64,000 bases of DNA from Lagopus muta (Eukaryota; Chordata; Aves; Galliformes; Phasianidae): contig NC_064438.1 of the NCBI RefSeq assembly GCF_023343835.1, positions 16,659,077 through 16,723,076 on the forward strand, written 5' to 3'. A model generated the notes under the pieces. The model searched no databases. It was not told where the DNA came from and saw nothing but the letters and a program-made list of their open reading frames with translations. This document shows, in pieces, positions 1 to 12,700 of this stretch (its first letter is position 1; each line of letters opens with the position of its first letter). Both the position numbers and the translations under genes were made by a program.

Positions 1-2576
1 CTTGCCAGAATTACAGCCTGTGCTGCAGAAAGATGATAGCGCTGTTGCTGGGTGGTTTTTTTGTTTGTTTTGTTTTTTACAGGAACCTTTCTATGGTCTG
101 CTGTTACATTATTACACAGTTATCTATGTGAAATATCTAGAACATGAAATGAGGAGTTGTATTAAAGACTTCGTATCAATGTGTATCTAAAAGATACAAT
201 GGCAGATTCTGCTTCTTCCCGATTGATTCTTCTTTCTTATCAGTGTATTTCCACCAATTTCCACTGATACATTTATTTCATTGACCACTGACCTGATGGA
301 CTATGATCATCAGTCCACACTGCGAGTCACAAAGATCCATGTCTTTATCTCTACAAGGTCAAAAGAAATCATGACTTTGAATCTGCTTTTGGACACAGAG
401 GGCAGACCTTGAATTAGAACACTGGACAAGCAAAAATATGTCATGAGTCTGCAGATCTAAATTCCATTCAAAATATCTGGCGTTGTCATGGATCCCCTCT
501 ACTTTCTTTCTCATGATAAAATATCCTTGGTGAAGCATAAAGAAATGCATCCTAGGGCAATTAATTGCAGATAGAAAAGAAAGAATTAAAATAAAGAATA
601 TTTATATGTACTAAAAATGCAGTTTTCAAATTGAGGTCTGTAGACATCTCAGTGTTTACGGATCTGAGTGTTCAACAAAGATAGCCCAAACATTCACATT
701 CACTAAACACAGATCTCTCACTGGGAAACTCTTCAGGAATAAGAGATCAAAGCAGCAAACTACTGCCATATGGAACTAGTCAATATAGATTTGGCCGTCA
801 GCCTGATTTCCCTTAGGATTCCTTTCCACACATGGAATCCTGGAAGCTCATGGCAGCTCTTTCACCACAGTGGCCCAATGGCCAACGTGAGCCAAGCTCT
901 GGTGTGGGTTCTGTATTACTATTTAGCAAACAAAACTTGTAGCAGTCTCACAGTTTGAGCCTGTGTTTCCTGTGCAAGGTCACCAGGATGGGAGCATACC
1001 CAGCTGAAGCACTGCCACGGCAGCCTCAGCTACATGGTGCTGAGAGCACAGAGAGCACAGCCTTAGTTAGCACAGTGGGGGTCAAACCATCCCATGTGCC
1101 ATGCCCCATTCTGGGACATTCCCACAACACAGCACAGAGGTTACAATGGTAAAATTTCCCACATGACATGCAGCAAGCTTCGGGTCCACTTTTACACCGT
1201 TACACCAGCAGTGCCCTGCTGACGTTTGTTATTACTGTCCTTGTCAGAGGTCTATTTTGAACTGAACTAAATAAAGTCTTGGGAAAACATTCATTTCTGA
1301 CTTCCATCATCCCGCGCTGCAGGAAGGACTGTTTAACGGTCCAAAACCCTCATGCAGCAGCGAGACCAGGCAGAAGCGGGAGCCTTTAGGATGCCTTGGC
1401 GTGAGAATGGCACCAGGTGGTTCTCACTGGCATGGAAGTGCTGCATGTTCCTTGACTTTGCTCTCCATTCCTACAGCCTGTGTACGGCGTGTGGGTGGAA
1501 AGGGTGGGGAGCAACGGCTTCTTGAATGCCCGCTCCCTGTTCTCAGCTCTTTCATATCAGTTGAGAGCCTGAAGTGGGGCTGGGGCTGGCCAGGAACACA
1601 ACAACACCAGGGTTGCAGACACTGCTCTGCTTCCTCAAAGGAGGTCATCCCCTACCCCCTGGATAGCAAGATCACAGGATCACAGAATCATTAATGTTGG
1701 AAAAGGTGTCTAAGATCACGAAGTCCAACCTCCAGCATGCCCACTGACCATGTCCCTCAGTGCCACATCCACACAGTTCCTGAACACCTCCAGGGATGGT
1801 AACTCCTACCACCTACCTCCCTGGGCAGCCTGTGCCAGTGCCTCACCACTCTTTCTGAAAAAAACAATGTTTCCTAATATTGAATCTGAGCTCTCTCCTT
1901 TAGTAGTGACATGCAATAGATGGCCAGCCAGAGAGTAAGCAAACATTGTGAACTGAAGTTTGATGGTCAGCCATAGGGGATCCTACCCCTTCCTTTTGCA
2001 GACCAGGTCAGAGAATGGGGTCTGAGTTACAAACCCAGTGTTGTTCCTGACCTATGATTTGGTCATACAGCAGAAAACCACCTCTGTGCTGCAAGTCAAG
2101 AGAGGCAATCTGTACCCTAATAACATCAGTGTATGAAGCCTACTTAGAATCAGCTAGAGACAATGAAGGAAAGAAAAACGTGCCCTTCTTTCTTAACGAA
2201 AAGAGTCACAGGGGACTTTCTTGCCTATTGCCAAGAAAGCCATTGATCATGATTGCCTCACCCCAAAAAGCAGCTACAGGTACCCTCAGGCATGGGATAG
2301 ACACCAGTGAAAACACCACTCAGTTGGCTTTGCCCTTGTGCCTCAACACCTTGTGCAACATCCTGGCAAGGATTCTGTTATTACAAAGCGCCCCAGGGCA
2401 AAGAAAGGATGGGGCTGTCCCACTGATTAGCAAAAGTGTTGCCCAGAGCAGGAGATTGCCTTGTGAATGGGACCGATCACTCCTGTGACCGAGGGGCAGC
2501 TTAGAGAAAAACAATGTGTGCTTTGGCCACAATAGCAAAATGTGCTTCCTAAATTAAAAAGGGTGGTGGTAATTCT
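1..2576. other. Upstream intergenic DNA, no gene recognised
   Basis: No exon of a recognisable protein is visible on either strand. In mammals FADS1 lies head-to-head with FADS2 on this side, but no cytochrome b5 exon with an HPGG motif is seen on the minus strand here, so any FADS1 copy must lie beyond the left edge. The only recognised element is a CR1 fragment at about 1672-1900. Open frames here are short and without features. Confidence 0.6.
1672..1900 (-). repeat. CR1 LINE 3'-end fragment
   Basis: The stretch begins with a hyphenated 'cagaatcatt' start, then 'gttggaaaagg', 'aagtccaacc', 'tgtccctcagtgccaca', 'cctccagggatgg' and 'ccctgggcagcctgtg'. These are the reverse complement of the well-known 3' end of chicken CR1 elements. 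The element is 5'-truncated, as is usual for CR1. Confidence 0.88.
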
Positions 2577-2710
2577 GGAGGAAACAAAAAGAGGAAGGAG
2601 AAGAAAGGAGAAGATTAACAGAGAAGAAGGAGGGGGAAAAAAAAAATAAAAGAAAAGAAACAAGGAAGAAAAAAAAATGGGAAAAAAAAAAAGGGAGGAA
2701 AAAAAAGAAG
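2577..2710 (+). repeat. Purine-rich (A/GA) tract upstream of FADS2
   Basis: About 134 bases are nearly all purine on the plus strand, with only around seven pyrimidines. It grades from GGA/GAA-rich to A-rich. It lies directly upstream of the GC-rich FADS2 promoter. Minus-strand open frames through it encode only low-complexity Phe/Ser/Leu runs and are not genes. Confidence 0.8.
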
Positions 2711-2739
2711 CTTTTAGAAGCAGGAGCCGAAATCCTGCC

Positions 2740-3700
2740 GTAGAGGAGGCGTGGGATGCGAGGCGCTCCCCCCGTGCCGTCGGGCCGCGGGTTCGCGGCC
2801 CGGCCTGGCCGGCCGCCGGCTGCTCCCTTCGCAAGATCGCGCGGGGCCAATGGCAGCGCCCAGCTCGGCGGCGGGAGGGCCGGGATTGGTGCAGGGGCTC
2901 TGCTGATCCCTGTGGAAGCCTCACCGGTACTGAATGGAGGGGGATGCTGGGGAAGCGGGGGGGGGAAATGGGCCGAGCTTGTCTCGAAACGGAGCTATGC
3001 GGGAGGAGAAGTACATCAGTGAGGAAAAACGTAGCCTAGGGGGCACTTCGGAGCCAGCGACGGAGCTGGTGGAGCGCCGGGGCCGGGCAGCGAGAAACAA
3101 AGAGAAGGGAGGACATGAGCAGAGGAAGCGGGGGAGAGCCGGGGATCAGCTGAGCTAAATCGGGCACGGGAAGCTCGTGCCGCCAGCAGGGCCCCGGGCC
3201 TCGCGTATCGAGAGGACAAAGCGGCGGCCGGCCCCATGGGGAAGGGGGGCGAGAAAGGAGAGGAGGAGTGCAAGCCGCAGGTCCGCTTCTTCACCTGGGA
3301 GGAGATCCAGAAGCACAACCTGAGGACGGACAGGTGGCTGGTGATAGAGCGGAAGGTGTACAATGTCACCCAGTGGGCGCACAGGCACCCGGGCGGCCAG
3401 CGGGTCATCGGCCACTGCGCCGGCGAGGATGCCACGGTAAGGGACGGGGCCGCTCCGGGCTCCGGCGGGAATCGCGGGCACGCGCCCGTACATCGCCCCG
3501 CACACCGGCGATACCCGCGTGCGCAGCGCCTCCCCCGCTGGGCAACATCTGGCGGAGCGGTCGGGAGAGGCTCCGCTGCGGGGCTTTGTCTGCGTTCGTG
3601 CGGTGCCGGGAGTTGGGGACTCGTGGGCCGAGGGTCTCCCCCTCCTCCGTGCGCGGCTTTGGGCGTGCCGGGGAGCACGCATAGGAAGGGTTAAAACCCG
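2740..3700 (+). promoter_or_regulatory. FADS2: FADS2 CpG-island promoter, with two CCAAT boxes
   Basis: GC content and CpG density rise sharply here and fall again inside intron 1. No TATA box is evident. A CCAAT box lies at 2847-2851 and an inverted one (ATTGG) at 2885-2889, about 350-390 bases before the start codon. NF-Y/CCAAT sites working with sterol-response elements are known in mammalian FADS2 promoters. I could not identify a convincing sterol-response element by eye, so SREBP control here is inference. Confidence 0.65.
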
Positions 3701-6700
3701 GCCCCCGTTTCACTGCCGCTCTGTTGCAGAGGTGAGCCGAACAAGGCGCCGTTCAGCTTTTCCCAGGAGAGAATTCCCCAGAGAATTGTGTTACAGGTTT
3801 CTACAGAAGAGAGGGGGGAAAAAAAAAAAAAGTTTGCTGCTGCTACAGCTGGCTGGGTTGTTTCAGACACCTCTCCTGTTTCAGCAATTAAAAAATAAGG
3901 GAGGGGGTTGGAGATTGCTGCCTGCGTTTTCCCCCTAAGCCACCTTGTGCAGAAATGCATCCCAAGAGCACGTTCCCAGGCCGGGGTGAATAAATGCAGC
4001 TGCCCCCAGCTCTCTGCGGGCGGTAAGCAGAGCTGTAGCATTAGCTGCTGGTCTGCCGCAGCTCTGACACCTGAGCAAGAAGGATCTGTGTGCCACAGAA
4101 TTGCTAACGCTTTCCTTCAGTCTCCCTCTGCCTGCGGTTATTCCCCGCTATTTTCCTGGAAGAACTGAGATGCATTTGGTTCTTGTCCGGTTCCACTGAA
4201 TGCCCCAAATGAGTAGCTTTCTGCCTCAGAAGGAAAGGGGTGGGGCTTTCTCTCCGCTGCACAAGCTGCGAGCTCCTCTGATGGCTTCCTATCCCTGAGA
4301 ATTCACTGCGATTCCTCCCCAAGGAATCTAAAAGCATCTGCTGTTGCATTTGTCTCTGATCTTTGCAAGGCAGACTGAAAGACAGGGTTGTGACACCCCT
4401 TCCAGCTCCTCCTTCCCAGCATAGCATCCCTCTATGCTCAGAGAGCACTCCGTGAAGGCACAGACTGAAGGGTGCTTTGCCCAGTGCACTCACACAGAGT
4501 TGGCATCTGGTTTCCAGCTTCCCCCTGTGAATAACATTTTACCGCCAAAACATGTCACCGTTTCATGGTGAGAAAGCTTTGGCCTTGAGCCTGTTGGGGC
4601 TTTGCTAAAAAGTTTCAGTTTGAGTTGCAAGATAACACAACTGGGAGAGCTTTGGAGGAGGAAAAAGTAATGATAAAGATTCAGCTCTTAAACTGTTTCT
4701 GTCCCTGTCCCAGGACAGCTTACATGTGAGTTTCCCCTGCAAATGCCAGCAATGCTCTGCAGTCACTCAGTTTAGGCCCACTGACATGGCACACCAGTCT
4801 GGGACAGGGACAGCCTGTTGTGGCACCCCATCATGCGCAATTGCCTTCAAGAAATGAATAAGGCTTAGCATATGTCCCAGCACCTTGCAGCATCTCTGTT
4901 TTAGATGATGTTTGAGGATGCAAAAGAATATCTTTGTGTTCACTGCACCGAGTACTTTGATGCTTATATAGAGCTCATGCACCAATAAATAAAACTGTTT
5001 TCCCCCACCAAAAGCAGCTGAGATAATTCACCCTTTCTAGAAGACGCTTGGCTTATGACTGTGCTCTAAGATGCATGACTGCATTTCTGACCAGTTGCAA
5101 TCTTTCATGTAAGGCAGAAAAAAAACGCAGCTGTCAAGTTCAGATATGGAGGAGAGCTCTCCCTGGTAATATCATGACATGTTCAGAAAACAGATATGCT
5201 GCTGTCAGGAAAGCCTTGGGTAGACAGCTCTCGGTGCTTCCTACAGCAGAACTTCTGTGATCAGAAGCTCAACCCAAAGTCCTGGAATAAGGTGAAAGTT
5301 TACATGGACTTTGGTGCACTTTGGAACCAAGCTTGTTGGCTGGGAATTTGGAACTCCAGAGCCAGTTTAGGAATGGAGGTCAGCTCCCACCAAGGTCAGC
5401 TAGCTAGGCACAGTGAGCACGTACTGATCTGCCCTTCCTATTTATCATAGAATCATTAAGGTTGGAAAAGATCTGTAAGGTCACCAAGTCCAACCCCCAG
5501 CCCATCCTCACTGACCATACACCTCAGTGCCACATCTCCACAGTTTCTGAACACCTCCAGAGTCACTGACTCCACCACCTCCCTGGGCAGATCACCACTC
5601 TTCCTGAGAAGATTTTTCCCTAATAATAACTTAGAGCAAGAGGGGAGATTTTAGTTGGTCCTTGCAATTAATTATTAGTTAATGGGATGAAGGAAGAATA
5701 GCTGAAGCATATTACTACTGAATTCTGTTTTTGTCTGTGTCTTGTTTGTATTTTATTTATTCATAAGGTGAAGAAGATAAGGATTTCAACATAATGAGAA
5801 AAGGAGACCATAGCCACACAAATCATTAGCCACTGACAAAGTTAGAACCACATGCTTCCTTAAACTACCCTCTCTTTTAAATCATAGGCCTTCTTGCCTC
5901 ATGAGATCCATTGGTTTGCTTCCATGAGGCATGGAAGGCATCAAGCTTTCTCCAGGTGTGACAGGATCTCAGTGAAGGAGGAGCACAGTGAGCAAAATAA
6001 AATAATCTCTAAATGAAGTTGGAGTTTTTTATGCTGAAGACCATCTCAAAAAGAGAACTGTGGCTTAGTGTGGTGAACTTATCATGGAACTGCATCTTTA
6101 CAGCTCTCTGAGGTGAACTCTGCTCAAATCAAATACCCTATGAAAACAAAAGTCAATCCCCTCTCCTGAATGGCCTCCAGGCAGCAGACTTTCATAGGGT
6201 ATTTATATCCTGGTGGGGATTTGCACACATTCCTGTCGGCCTACCTTCCTAGGGAATTAAGCAGGATTTAGGTGCTTAGTTGCTTAGGAAATTTCTTGGG
6301 GTGCCTTTCTCTGTCCCTCCAGATACCATTGCAGGCCTCACTGTTTACTTCCTTCTAAATAAGCAAATTCATCAGCCTCGAGCAGAAGGCTTCTCTGGTG
6401 GAATCATAGAATCATTTGAATTGGAAAGGGCTCTTAAAAGCCACCTGGTCCAACTCCACTGCAGTGAACGTTGACACCAATGATCAGGTGCTCAGAGCCT
6501 GATCTGGCCTGACCTTGAATGTCTCCATGTGCGGAGCTTTCATCAGCACAGGAGTACCACACTGAACAGAGATCGCACCTCTCTTTCACACTAACAGTCT
6601 TACACCACCCTCAGTGGAGGGATCTACTGCAAGGAAGGGCAGTGCTGGAGATGGGCAGGAACAGAACAACGCTCAGGAAGAAACAGCTACTGCTGAATCT

Positions 6701-9700
6701 CACAGTTACTCCTATTTCTACTCCAGGATGCATTCCAGGCCTTCCACATCAATCCCAACTTGGTGCAGAAGTTTCTCAAGCCATTACTTATTGGAGAGCT
6801 TGCTCCAGGGGAACCCAGCCAGGACCGAGATAAAAATGTGAGTGTTTGCTAATGAGCTGGTGTTTATCATGGACAAGTGCCACCATTTTTTCCCTCTCAA
6901 AATGTCCTCCAGGTAGATTATAAAGGGGCCTTCACTACAGGCAGCTTATCCTGCTGAGACCAGTACCAGGAAAGCTCTGGAGGACAACCACAATTATGTT
7001 AACAAGTAGTAGGAGCAATAGTGACCCATGGGTGAGAAGACGTCCTATTTCAATCTAGCTGTTTCAGCAGCAACAACCCAGCAGCTACCATTTCTATCCT
7101 CTCCATATTCCCCAGTCCAGTTCTGTACCTTTTCCAGACATCTCATTCATTCATTATTCAGGCACTGTGCATGACATGACTAGTTCTTGCTAAAAAACAA
7201 ACAAACAAAAAACCAAAAACAAACAAACAAAAACCCTTAATTCCATCCTGCTGTTTATGGCTGGCCATGACCATTGGCATATTTGTCTTACTCAGAACAA
7301 AGGAGGTGATGCTAATGGCTCTCTGCCACTTGTAAAGCTCATTCAGAAGAGTCACCAAATGTAAATCCCAACACAGCAAGGTAGTCCTGGTTCACAGCAC
7401 GAGGCTTGAATTACTCTCCTTGCTGAGGGTGCAAAGCCTCAGGGCAAAGACTCAGACCAGTCAGGGTGTTTACTCTTGGGAAAGTGCTATGAAAAGCTAT
7501 AATAAAACTGTATCCTTCTTTAATTCTGGTGTAGCCAAACGAAGCAAGAAATAACCAGAGTCCTTTGCATGGAACATAGACTTCCTTGCATGCATTCAGA
7601 CTTGCTTACAAACTGCATGCTGTGTCTTGCATGTCTATTTTGCAGTCCCAGCTGGTGGAGGATTTTCGGACCCTGAGGAAGACAGCAGAGGACATGAACT
7701 TATTCAGAGCCAATCCTTTGTTCTTCTCTCTTTACTTGGCCCATATCATTGCAATGGAAGCTTTGGCTTGGCTAATGGTTTCGTACTTCGGTACTGGCTG
7801 GATCACAACTCTAATCCTTGCCTGCATCCTTACAACTTCCCAGGTAAGAAGTAATAGGGACAGAGATATTGGTTGCCCAAATCACTACAGAGGAGATCAA
7901 TGTGTGCTAAACTTTTCTTGTTAGACCCATCCAACTAGGAAAAACATTCACTACATGTCAGGTCCCATGGTTCCTTCTGGCCCCCCCTACAGACCGGTCA
8001 TTATGCTTCACACGTTTTCCTTATCTCCTGTGCCTTTCCTTCTCCAGGAAATGGAGGCACTGACCTCTTCAGAACTTGCCTTCTGTCTCTATTTTCTTTT
8101 ATGCTCAACTCTGTTTTCAAGCAGCAGTACAACTAACTTACTTTCCATCATTTCAGGCCCAGGCAGGTTGGCTGCAACATGACTTTGGACACCTCTCTGT
8201 CTTTAAGAAGTCTTCCTGGAACCACATTGTCCACAAGTTTGTGATTGGACACCTGAAGGTAAAGATCCTTATGGACATGGGGGGTCTGTGGAAATAGCTG
8301 CAGTCACTTCGACTGTGTCAAAGCAGGACCCTGCATCTCTCAGTCTTTCCACAATAAGCAGATGCAGAGAGAATTTTCTGTTTTAAAAGCAAACAGTAGT
8401 TTAGGTGTAATCAGAACTGCACTGTTTTAGTGCAGCTACCACTAGAGGAACTGTGCTTTTACATGGATTAATTCCTTGTTCTTGTATCTGCCCAGGGTGC
8501 CTCTGCAAACTGGTGGAACCATCGTCACTTCCAACATCATGCTAAGCCCAACATATTCAAGAAAGACCCAGACGTGAACATGCTGCATATTTTTGTCCTT
8601 GGAGAAAGTCAACCTATTGAGGTAAGGCTAAGTGGCTAAAAAGTGGAAAATCATCATCTTTAAAGACATCAGAGACTGCCACTCTAAAAAAAGAAGTTTG
8701 CTGGTCTTGCTAAACACACAAGAATGCTAAGAAAGCAAATGCTTCTCCCATGAACTTGATTTGTCTATTGCGATCTGTTGGAAGTTACGCCCTCCCAGAT
8801 ATTGGGAGGAAGTGTAGGATTGACTGTATAATTCCCTATCCATTTCCTAGGAAATATTATTTGGGGGTAGCTTAGGAAAAGCAATAAACAAGGGATGGTA
8901 GAAAGCTGTTAAAGAAAACTTCATTCTGCTGTATTAAAATATCAACACGAGGGGAAAATATGGTGTTTCTAATTACTTCGCCAAGAATATTTCAAAACTC
9001 ATCATCCGTTTCCACAGAAAATATCCTTGAATATTTTGGACAATGTCCTCTGTACTGGAACATTTGCCATGCATGTGGGAGGATATTGCTTGCATAGAAA
9101 CAGGAGAACATCTCTGTGGGTTTTTTGTTTGTTTGTTTGTTTCTCAAGGCAAAATCTGTGGAGATTTTGATTCAATCTGAGTGTTTAAGCCAGCAAAGCT
9201 GAATTAGAAATTCAAGGCATACAGAAACTTTCTGCCTGTATAAGCTAGCTGCAAGCGATTGCACTCTCACCTCACTCTAGAGATCGTCAGGCATCATTTA
9301 ATCTTGAAATAAACATTTTATTCAAAGACCAAGGGTGAAAGCCAGACCAACTGTGAATTTGTCAGGTTACACCAGATTACTGGAGTCATCTATTTACAAT
9401 TTTATTACATTAGCTGTGTGCCAACAGGCTGCACACTAAACAGTAGGCAGTTAAAGTGTTGTGATGCAATCTGTCCTTCTAGAGTCAAAATGCTTAGAAT
9501 TTCATAAAAACCTACACACAGAAAATAAACATTTGGCTTTTTTTTTTTTTTAACAATTAAACAAATATTTCTAGTTAAAAACAGCAGCAACAACTACAAC
9601 AAAAAGATCTGCAGCACGTACAGCTCAGAGAAGTACCAAATGAAAAATCTAATGCTCTCTCATCCAGCTTTTATCCTCTTAAGAAAGTAACCCCAGAAAT

Positions 9701-12700
9701 ACGTTGGGGACATACATGCTAGTAGATGGATATGTATAGAGAATATATTGCACACATAGTATTTTCAAGATGCAGAAATATCTGTGACTAAAATGAAAGC
9801 CTCCTCCTGGAGCATAAAAAAAAGACAGTGTCTAGAAAATACAAATCGGGATCTTCACTGTGTTGGTACATCCCATTGGAAAACGTTGTGCCTGATGATT
9901 GGGTTTTGAAGTAGAGTGTGGTTTACTTAAAGGAAAAATGGAAGGTTCTCCCATTCCCAGGATGAGATCTGCTCTGCAATAACACTTTAGCCTGGCTCAA
10001 GAGCTGGCACACTGGAAATTCATTGGGCACGCCAGTCCCATGCTCATCACCCAAGACCACCAGGAAGCCTGCTTTGCTGTCTGTCTAAAATGTCCTGTCG
10101 TGGAGATTGATGGGGCAGTTCCAACTGTTTACCAGGAAGAACAGGGAAAAAATAGATTCCTTTTCTGTCAGTCCTCACTAAACAGACTGAATTTGATCAG
10201 ATTTGTCTTTGGAGGAATGACTGCATCTGCTGTGTGTAGGTGAACCATGGTTAGATAGCAGTTGGTACAGAACAGCTCTCAGGGGCAGCACACTACTTCT
10301 AATTATGTCAAACTAGCAACACAGACGTTGTAGACTTAAATACACCTATATGACTTCCTGTGCAAATAGCAAAGGGCCACACTAGTTTTTCCGCTGTTGA
10401 TAAAGCACAACTTTACAAGCCCTGGCAGATGGCAGGGCTCATGGGGCTGATGGCTGCAGAAGTCAGAAGGAGTTGGTGGTCGGGTCATTTGGGTGGAAGA
10501 CTAGCCAATGTTCAGTATCTTTCTCTGCCAATGGTATCCTTCCTGAGAACATACCTTAGGTCAGACTTTGCTATGCCTTAGAATCAAAAACTCTGGAAAA
10601 GACCGCCAAGATCATCTGGTCCAACTATCAAAGTCTTGAATTTGTGTTGGAAAAATGGCAATTCTAAGCACAGCCATAGGCAAGGCAGGAAGATCAGAAA
10701 TGAATGAAAATGTCACCAGGTTCATAAATACAAATAAGCTGTACATCAAGACCAGAAGGCTTTAAAAAGGAATTTACACAGAGAATTATGAAGTCAGGAT
10801 ATTTATCCATAATAAAATACTTTCTAGCTTTGATGGCATGGGAATTTGGTCAAAACTCTCCAGTCAATAAATAAGTGTTGCAGATAATCCTCTCTTATAC
10901 ACTGGCGCTGTTGTCCAAGACTGAGCTTCCTCATCTTTGTCCTGCAGTACGGCAAGAAGAAGCTGAAGTACCTGCCTTACAACCACCAGCATGAGTACTT
11001 CTTCTTAAGTGAGTATCTGCAGTGTGTTCCTCCTCTTTCCCTTTGGTCAGGGGAACTGAATATCAGTTCAGTTTCCAGCCCTACTGTGTTAGCAGAACAA
11101 TGCATAAGTCTCAACTCATCTTTCCCTTCCCAAGACCTCCAGTCCCATTAATGGCATACCTGCGCAGGCCTCAAAATTAATGCAGTATATTCTCACAGGT
11201 ATCCAAGCATGTTTAGTGTAGCCAGCGTGGCTATAGAAAGTAAGACAAGTGGTTGAGACTGGAAAGTAACCTCTGTGTGGGAGGCTCAATGGAATACCTG
11301 CATATGATGAGTCAAGATGAACAGGTGTGAACCAGAGCCTCCTTCACAGAGAAGCCACCTGTCCTTGTCACCAGCACATCGCTTCTTTTACCAGTGCTGG
11401 GTAGCCTTTCCCAGAAACAATCCCTGTATCACCAGCACACTCTCATGTCACGCGCTTTTCTGCCTCTCTGATGTCCGAAACATTTCCCTTTGCTTTGCAG
11501 TCTTCCCACCTCTGCTCATCCCCGTGTATTTCCAAATCCAAATCATCTCAACCATGATCAAGCGCAGGTTCTGGGCGGTGAGTGCCGTGTTCCCTCAGTC
11601 TTTGTGGGTTGTGACATTTGAGCAGGGAGAGAGACCAGTGGTCTCTGCAGCACAAGAGACCTGGCAGAGGGAGGGTGGGAAGGGATCACACTTTGCTGTG
11701 CTAATGATCTAGTGTCCCTAACCAGATCTAATGGTCTAGTGTTACCAGCAGAGCCACGCTGCATGAAATAGGCTAAGAGATGCCTCATGTTTTCTCTCTT
11801 CCTCTAGGACCTGGCCTGGGCCATCAGCTACTACATGCGCTATTTCATCACATACACCCCATTCTATGGCATTCTGGGATCCCTGTCTCTCCTCACTTTT
11901 GTCAGGTAGGAGATAAAGGACCTCCCATTTTGGGCTAATCAACCCCCAGCTCTGCTATGACCCACAGGTCTTCCTCATTCTCTGCAGTCATTTGCCACAC
12001 TGTGTGTTGTTTTATTGGGTATTCCTACTGCTTTGCTTTCTTCCCATCATCTCCCAGTTCTACCTCCTCACAGCAGAGCTCATTCTGGTGCTCAGCACCT
12101 TCCTCAGCCCTCGGGGTGGTTCAGCCAGGATTCTGGTATCTTTCCTCAGTCCCCGTTCTCACAGACTGCCAAATCCCAACACTTACGCATTTTCCACACT
12201 GACCAAGGCCAGATCCTTCCATAGTGCCTTGGGCTAAACTCTTCCCAGCTCACTTAGGTGCCTCGTGAGCCCACCTGAGCACCAGAATGAAAACGCTCCC
12301 CACTTCTCACATGCAGAATAGCTCATGTTCTGCACATTACACACACACATCATTGCTTCTATGCAGAGGCCAGTGCCTCAGAAATCTGCTTCACACCTCA
12401 GATCAGTGCTCCCACCCCTACATTCCAGCAGACCCCCCCCCCAAAACTACCTCTCAGCTCTCCTTACACCTATGGAGAGGTTATTTTTGTGTGTCTTGAT
12501 TCTGACTGGTCTTCTGCCCCTTTATTGCCACCAAGCTCCACGATGAACTGCTCTTGACTATTGCTGTACGACAGATGGGTGGAAAGTTCAGCAAGAGATC
12601 TGAAAACATGAACAGCAAGCACAGGCTGCCAAAATGAATCAGGCAGGGCAGGATTGGGAAGCTTACTCACTGCATGGTTGTACTATTCCAGATGGTAGCA

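Noticed and set aside
2427-2924. Minus-strand open frames upstream of FADS2, possibly a FADS1 first exon
   Set aside because: They translate the purine tract and CpG island into Phe/Ser/Leu and Arg/Pro low complexity; no cytochrome b5 motif is present.
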